Positions 60,119 through 64,000 of a stretch of 64,000 bases of DNA are shown here, one piece after another. A model generated the notes under the pieces. It searched no databases. It worked only from the letters and a program-made list of their open reading frames with translations, and was not told the DNA's origin. How positions within the stretch are numbered: the first letter of the stretch is position 1; each line of letters opens with the position of its first letter. This DNA comes from Schwartzia succinivorans DSM 10502 (GTDB lineage Bacteria; Bacillota; Negativicutes; Selenomonadales; Selenomonadaceae): the NCBI RefSeq assembly GCF_900129225.1, contig NZ_FQUG01000009.1, positions 1 through 64,000 on the forward strand, given 5' to 3'. Made by a program: the position numbers and the translations under genes.

Positions 60119-60979
60119 ATGAATAACGGATATTTTGCACAGTATCTTCTCAATGAGGGGCAGATAGAGCAGGAGAATGTTCTTGGTTTATTGAAGAAGA
60201 GCGCGGAGTGCAAGGCGGATTTTCCCATCGCGGCGCTTCGCAAGGGATTGCTTTCTGCTGAGCAGATTGCCTCTGTTTCAGAGAATCCCAGTGGAGAAGA
60301 GTTCCTGCGCAATGCAGGAAAGAACGGGCTTCTTAACGCGGTGCAGATGGACGAGCTTCGTTCGCTGGTACCTGATGAGGATTTGAATTTCGCTCAGGTG
60401 CTGTATGATGAAAAGGCCGTAACGCTGGAGAAGCTTGAGTCGCTTTTCAGCGCGTATGACAAGTATGGTGAGTCTCCTGTTCGTGAGATTGTGAGGAACC
60501 GTGCTGTTGCCGTGGGGCTTGATGCCGAGGCAGACAGATACAGCTCCTTCGCTGAGCTGTTTGTGCATTCCTTCAAGCGGTTTATGGATACTCCGGTTGT
60601 TGTTAATTCAAAGGAAGTGCTTGTGGAGGCCGCGTCGCTTTCACACATGGTATCCCAGAAGCTGATAGGCGGGGTAACGATGGTTACGGGCATACAGGCG
60701 GAGAACGGGGTATTCCTCGAGATGGCGCGCAGGTACAGCCATGAGGATATAAAAGAGGTTGACGCGCTGGCAGTTGACTGTCTGTGCGAGTTTTTGAACG
60801 TGGTCAACGGACTTTTTGCTGTTGATATTTCCAGCGAGAACGTTGAGGTTGATTTGGATATGCCAAGGGTGCAGGAAAATTCTGTTCCGGAGGCAAATTT
60901 CCAGATTGTGCTTGCGATTGATACGAGCTTCGGTGAATTTTCTCTCGTTATGGCAGGAGACGAGTTCGTGCTGCGTTGA
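60119..60979 (+). CDS. CheX-like phosphatase domain protein with helical N-terminus
   Basis: The 286-residue protein has an N-terminal region (about 1-130) with repeated helical motifs of the type LLNEGQIEQENVLGLL and LRKGLLSAEQIASV, similar to the N-terminal repeats of MshEN/GspE proteins. The C-terminal part (about 150-286) is CheX-like, with DCLCEFLNVVNGLFAVDI, which contains the ExxN pattern used by CheC/CheX phosphatases, and DLDMPRVQ. It begins two bases after the CheY-like stop. The pair suits chemotaxis or pili signal control. Confidence 0.82.
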   Translation: MNNGYFAQYLLNEGQIEQENVLGLLKKSAECKADFPIAALRKGLLSAEQIASVSENPSGEEFLRNAGKNGLLNAVQMDELRSLVPDEDLNFAQVLYDEKAVTLEKLESLFSAYDKYGESPVREIVRNRAVAVGLDAEADRYSSFAELFVHSFKRFMDTPVVVNSKEVLVEAASLSHMVSQKLIGGVTMVTGIQAENGVFLEMARRYSHEDIKEVDALAVDCLCEFLNVVNGLFAVDISSENVEVDLDMPRVQENSVPEANFQIVLAIDTSFGEFSLVMAGDEFVLR

Positions 60980-60996
60980 GAATACGATATGAATTT

Positions 60997-61024
60997 ACGG
61001 CAGGCGTAATGCCTGCCGTTTTTC
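60997..61024 (+). terminator. Terminator after the CheX-like gene
   Basis: ACGGCAGGC and GCCTGCCGT form a 9-bp stem followed by TTTTT. Confidence 0.93.
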
Positions 61025-61049
61025 GTACAGCCAATTAAAAATAAATTCG

Positions 61050-61078
61050 TTGACAAGCATAATGGAGTATGATACTAT
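61050..61078 (+). promoter_or_regulatory. Promoter of the rplU operon
   Basis: A perfect TTGACA (61050-61055) and TACTAT (61073-61078) are 17 bases apart. Confidence 0.8.
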
Positions 61079-61084
61079 ACGTTG

Positions 61085-61200
61085 GGTTAGGTGTGGAATG
61101 CGCTTAACTGTGTTTAAGCGGTCTTTGGCCGCTTAGCCCCAACCGCACAGCGAGGTTCCCAAAACGGTTAGTACGTACCGAAGTTGGCGAGTAAACAAAC
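61085..61200 (+). promoter_or_regulatory. Ribosomal protein L21 leader
   Basis: The stretch between promoter and rplU is structured: AAGCGG/CCGCTT (about 61117-61136) and GGTTGGGG-type pairing partners. It fits in place and features the L21 leader by which the protein limits its own operon. The exact fold was not computed. Confidence 0.6.
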
Positions 61201-61215
61201 GGGAGGTGTAAGAAA

Positions 61216-61527
61216 ATGTACGCTATCATCAAGACAGGCGGAAAACAGTACAAGGTTGCTGAAGGCGAAGTTATCTACGTTGAGAAGCTGGATGCTGAAG
61301 CAGGCGATGCTGTTACGTTCGACGAGGTTCTCGCAGTCGTTGCAGACGGAGATGTCAAGGTCGGCAAACCGGTTGTTGCAGGTGCCAAGGTTACAGGCAA
61401 GGTAGAGGCTCAGGGCAAGGAAAAGAAGATTCTCGTCTTCAAGTACAAGGCTAAGAGCAATTACCGCCGCCGTCAGGGTCACCGTCAGCCATACACGAAA
61501 GTCGTTATTGAGAAGATCGAGGCATAA
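61216..61527 (+). CDS. rplU: 50S ribosomal protein L21
   Basis: The 103-residue product starts [14 protein letters not shown] and ends with the RNA-binding segment [19 protein letters not shown], both diagnostic for L21. GGGAGG precedes ATG 61216. It opens the conserved operon rplU-prp-rpmA. Confidence 0.98.
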   Translation: MYAIIKTGGKQYKVAEGEVIYVEKLDAEAGDAVTFDEVLAVVADGDVKVGKPVVAGAKVTGKVEAQGKEKKILVFKYKAKSNYRRRQGHRQPYTKVVIEKIEA

Positions 61528-61533
61528 AAGCCT

Positions 61534-61857
61534 ATGATCCGTATAGACGTTTTTCGAAATAAGGACGGGAAGATATCCGAGTACCGTGTCTGCGGCCACA
61601 GCGGCACAGCAGAACGGGGCAGGGATATTGTCTGCGCAGGGATTTCGAGTCTTGCACAGACCGCTCTTCTGGGATTAGGCGAGCATTTGCATCGGGATAT
61701 GGACTATTCGGTCGATCCGAGCGGTGACTTGCATATGAAGCTCAGAGGCGAGCCCGATGATCTCACACAGGCAGTACTTGAGACGATGCATTTAGGATTC
61801 GCGGAGATTTCTGAGGCGAATCCGGATGCCGTCCGAATCATGGTTCACAGGAGGTGA
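61534..61857 (+). CDS. prp: Ribosomal-processing cysteine protease Prp
   Basis: Prp removes the N-terminal extension of L27 in Firmicutes. The 107-residue product has the catalytic His in CGHSGTAERG (about 22) and the catalytic Cys in DIVCAGISSLAQTA (about 34). It lies between rplU and rpmA as in Staphylococcus and Bacillus. Its substrate motif is present in the next gene. Confidence 0.95.
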   Translation: MIRIDVFRNKDGKISEYRVCGHSGTAERGRDIVCAGISSLAQTALLGLGEHLHRDMDYSVDPSGDLHMKLRGEPDDLTQAVLETMHLGFAEISEANPDAVRIMVHRR

Positions 61858-61863
61858 AACAGC

Positions 61864-62154
61864 ATGATGTTCAAATTTGATTTACAGTTATTTGCACATA
61901 AAAAAGGTGTCAGCAGCACGCGTAACGGCCGTGACAGTGAGGCAAAGCGCCTTGGCGTCAAGGAGCAGGCCGGTACTATGGTAACGGCAGGCAGCATTCT
62001 TGTTCGTCAGAGAGGCACGCATTTCCACCCGGGTCACAATGTTGGCATCGGCGGTGACGACACGCTGTTCGCAAAGGTGGCAGGCAAGGTCGCTTTCGAG
62101 CGTAAGGGCCGCTACAACCGTCAGGTCAGTGTTTACACGGCAGACGAAGCTTAA
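61864..62154 (+). CDS. rpmA: 50S ribosomal protein L27 with cleavable N-terminus
   Basis: The 96-residue product starts [15 protein letters not shown], which contains the Prp cleavage site LQLFA before HKKG. After cleavage the mature N-terminus reaches the peptidyl transferase centre. The body is typical L27 ([27 protein letters not shown]). AGGAGG precedes the start; ATG 61864 or 61867 may be used. Confidence 0.98.
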   Translation: MMFKFDLQLFAHKKGVSSTRNGRDSEAKRLGVKEQAGTMVTAGSILVRQRGTHFHPGHNVGIGGDDTLFAKVAGKVAFERKGRYNRQVSVYTADEA

Positions 62155-62166
62155 TCGAATGATACA

Positions 62167-62200
62167 GGTACCTGCGTCCTCGGGCGCAGGTATTCTTTTT
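62167..62200 (+). terminator. Terminator after rpmA
   Basis: TACCTGCG and CGCAGGTA form a stem followed by TTCTTTTT. Confidence 0.88.
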
Positions 62201-62253
62201 ATTATTTAGGTTTGGAAGGGAATTGGTGCGGGTGAGCCCGCCCGGAGGATTTT

Positions 62254-63537
62254 ATGCAATTTATAGATCGTACAACAATTATGGTAAAGGCGGGCGACGG
62301 CGGTCACGGCAAATCTGCTTTCCGTCGTGAAAAATTCGTACCGAAGGGAGGCCCTTCGGGAGGAGACGGAGGCCGCGGTGCCGACGTTATTTTTGTGGTT
62401 GATCCCAATCTCAATACTTTGCTCGATTTCCGTTATCACCGCAAGTTCAAGGGGGAGAACGGTGAGAACGGAGATATAAAGAACCAGTACGGAGCAAACG
62501 CGCCGCACTGCATCGTGAAGGTGCCGCCCGGAACAATCGTAAAGGACGCGGATACTGGAGAGGTTATCGCTGACCTTACGGAGATAGGGCAGCAGGCTGT
62601 GGTTGCCAAGGGCGGACGCGGTGGACGCGGAAACGCGAAGTTCGCGTCAAGCAGAAACCGTACTCCGTCCTTTGCGGAGCTTGGCGAGCCGGGAGAGAGC
62701 AAGACGCTTCTTCTCGAGCTGAAGCTTTTGGCTGATGTGGGGCTTGTGGGATATCCAAGCGTCGGCAAATCCAGCCTTATAACATGCGTATCCGCGGCCC
62801 GTCCTGAGATTGCGGAGTATCATTTCACGACAATCACGCCTGTACTTGGGGTAGTACGGGTGGATGATGAGAAGAGCTTCGTCATGGCGGATATTCCGGG
62901 ACTCATCGAGGGGGCTGCCGACGGAGCAGGCCTTGGACATGATTTCCTGCGCCATGTTGAGCGTACAAAGGTTATCCTGCACATTGTGGATGCGTCCGGC
63001 ATCGAGGGACGTGATCCTGTGGAGGATTATCACAGGATAAATCAGGAGCTGAAGAAATACAGCGAGAGGATTGCACGCCGTCCGCAGATTCTGGTGGCCA
63101 ACAAGATGGACCTTCCGGGTGCGGAGGAGAATCTTGAGCGGCTCAAGAAGCTGGCCGAGGAGGAGCATATTCCTATTTTCGCGGTTTCTGCCGCTGCTCA
63201 TACGGGACTCAAGGAGCTTCTTCAGAAGACTGTTGAGCTTCTGGACAATTATGTTGAGGAGCCTGAGCAGACGGAAGAGGAAAAGGTCTATGATGCCGAT
63301 AAGATGGAGGACCCGGATAAGATTACTATTACGCGTAATGACCGTGGAGATTTCATCGTACACGGAAAGGCCCTCGAGAAGCTCGTTGCCATGACGAACT
63401 TCGGCAATGACGAGGCTCTGCGCCGTTTCCAGTATATCTGGAGAATGAAGGGGCTGGATGCGCGGCTGAAAAAGCGTGGAATTCAGGAGGGCAATACTGT
63501 CCGCATCGGTGAAATGGAGTTTGAGTTCAGGGAATGA
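62254..63537 (+). CDS. obg: GTPase Obg (CgtA)
   Basis: Obg is an essential GTPase in 50S assembly and stress response. The 427-residue product has the glycine-rich Obg fold (about 1-158), a G domain with GYPSVGKSS (G1), DIPGLIEG (G3) and NKMDLP (G4), and a C-terminal OCT domain (about 350-427) ending in GEMEFEFRE. GGAGG precedes ATG 62254. The downstream yhbY starts 23 bases later. Confidence 0.97.
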   Translation: MQFIDRTTIMVKAGDGGHGKSAFRREKFVPKGGPSGGDGGRGADVIFVVDPNLNTLLDFRYHRKFKGENGENGDIKNQYGANAPHCIVKVPPGTIVKDADTGEVIADLTEIGQQAVVAKGGRGGRGNAKFASSRNRTPSFAELGEPGESKTLLLELKLLADVGLVGYPSVGKSSLITCVSAARPEIAEYHFTTITPVLGVVRVDDEKSFVMADIPGLIEGAADGAGLGHDFLRHVERTKVILHIVDASGIEGRDPVEDYHRINQELKKYSERIARRPQILVANKMDLPGAEENLERLKKLAEEEHIPIFAVSAAAHTGLKELLQKTVELLDNYVEEPEQTEEEKVYDADKMEDPDKITITRNDRGDFIVHGKALEKLVAMTNFGNDEALRRFQYIWRMKGLDARLKKRGIQEGNTVRIGEMEFEFRE

Positions 63538-63560
63538 TGCCCTGATGAAGGAGAATAGAT

Positions 63561-63863
63561 TTGATTCGCAATACATTAAACAGCAAACAGAAAAGCTTCC
63601 TGCGGTCCATGGGGGTTGCTCTTGAGCCGGTGGTTAATATCGGACAGGAGGGTGTAACTCCGACCGTGGTTGAGTCGGCAAAGGAAGTTATAAAGAAAAG
63701 AGAGCTCATCAAGGTACGGGTGCAGAAAAATGCTCCGGGAGAGCCGAAGGATGTTCTTAATATGCTGACAGAGCGTGTTGATGCCGACCTTGTGCAGGTT
63801 ATCGGACGCAATGGTCTTCTTTTTAAGCGTAATTTTGACAAGCCGAGGGTTGAGCTGCCGTAA
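63561..63863 (+). CDS. yhbY: YhbY family RNA-binding protein
   Basis: The 100-residue product is a CRS1-YhbY (CRM) domain protein that associates with pre-50S ribosomes. It shows [26 protein letters not shown] and a late GXXG-type segment [12 protein letters not shown]. It starts with TTG 63561 after AAGGAG. The neighbourhood obg-yhbY-proB is common in Firmicutes. Confidence 0.93.
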   Translation: MIRNTLNSKQKSFLRSMGVALEPVVNIGQEGVTPTVVESAKEVIKKRELIKVRVQKNAPGEPKDVLNMLTERVDADLVQVIGRNGLLFKRNFDKPRVELP

Positions 63864-63893
63864 TACGGCAAAATCTGATTCAAGGCATTATTA
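63856..63893 (+). repeat. Copy C (diverged) of the dispersed promoter-like element, before proB
   Basis: TGCCGT-AAT-ACGGCA (63856-63870) forms a hairpin that includes the yhbY stop. It runs into AATCTGATTCAAGGCATTATTA. The last 27 bases agree with copy A at 21 positions by hand alignment. Confidence 0.55.
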
Positions 63894-63907
63894 CCGGGGG
63901 GTCTCGA

Positions 63908-64000
63908 ATGGATGCAAGGGCAAAACTCAGAGATGCAAAGCGTATTGTCGTAAAGGTCGGTACAAGCACGATTACGTATCCGACGGGGAAGATGAATTTA
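63908..64000 (+). CDS. proB: Glutamate 5-kinase, N-terminal part (cut by the window end)
   Basis: The first 31 residues include [12 protein letters not shown], the phosphate-binding start of the amino acid kinase fold in ProB, which phosphorylates glutamate in proline synthesis. GGGGGG lies before ATG 63908. The gene continues beyond 64000. Confidence 0.88.
   Translation, partial: MDARAKLRDAKRIVVKVGTSTITYPTGKMNL

Overview
The window comes from a diderm Firmicute of the class Negativicutes, most likely Selenomonas or a close relative (Selenomonadaceae). The evidence is a porin that starts with an SLH domain and continues as a beta-barrel (the OmpM type of this class), flagellar P- and L-ring genes next to mbl, ribosomal protein L27 with the Firmicute cleavable N-terminus next to the Prp protease, and a glmS ribozyme. 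Codon use is mixed and TTG starts are common. No phage, insertion sequence or CRISPR array is seen. All functions are read from sequence motifs; nothing was searched.

Layout. 1-320: 3' end of 23S rRNA, 5S rRNA, terminator. 444-5471: rny, an unknown gene, ymdB, a PHP phosphoesterase, and a P-loop/Asp23 fusion. 5532-10381: serine dehydratase sdaAB-sdaAA, the SLH porin, a periplasmic 5'-nucleotidase. 10411-17542: a respiratory block with a Crp/Fnr regulator, ccmABCEF and nrfHA. 17608-20681: GtrA, a VanX-like dipeptidase, a GT2 glycosyltransferase and a reverse rubrerythrin. 20828-26296: the t6A genes tsaE-tsaB-rimI-tsaD, a histidine kinase/ANTAR antiterminator pair and a sirtuin. 26358-34929: LysR regulator, DUF1638 protein, flavodoxin lipoprotein, nicotinamidase-like hydrolase, ribozyme-controlled glmS, an IMP dehydrogenase and an NSS symporter. 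34943-40739 is mostly minus strand: an unknown small protein, tRNA-Ser(UGA), two half-size ChrA proteins with deoC, a secreted unknown, then a plus-strand secreted amidase. 40784-46825: a BirA-type operator and bioY-bioD-bioA, a Rec-GGDEF-EAL protein, a HAD phosphatase and araD. 47036-49208: sucCD. 49220-55256: mbl-flgFGAHI-flgJ. 55306-59401: an envelope trio (AMIN-phosphodiester glycosidase, anchored lipoyl-like protein, S55 peptidase). 59743-60979: CheY-like and CheX-like pair. 61050-64000: L21 leader, rplU-prp-rpmA, obg, yhbY and the start of proB.

The most coherent system is the nitrite ammonification block. The regulator gene and nrfHA each carry the same palindrome, GTTGC-N4-GCAAC, and in both places its centre lies 29.5 bases before the first base of a good -10 box, i.e. 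at about -41.5 from the predicted start. This is the class II activator geometry of Crp/Fnr proteins, so one regulator probably controls cytochrome c maturation and the nitrite reductase together. CcmE carries C-x-x-x-Y instead of H-x-x-x-Y and no CcmG, CcmH or CcmI is present, which fits the variant System I known from archaea and some sulfate reducers.

A second notable item is a repeated 38-base promoter-like element before deoC and before flgF, with a diverged third copy before proB. Other points are the P-loop/Asp23 fusion, an orphan ANTAR pair, a composite hairpin repeat at 59512-59636, and the envelope trio after the flagellar genes.
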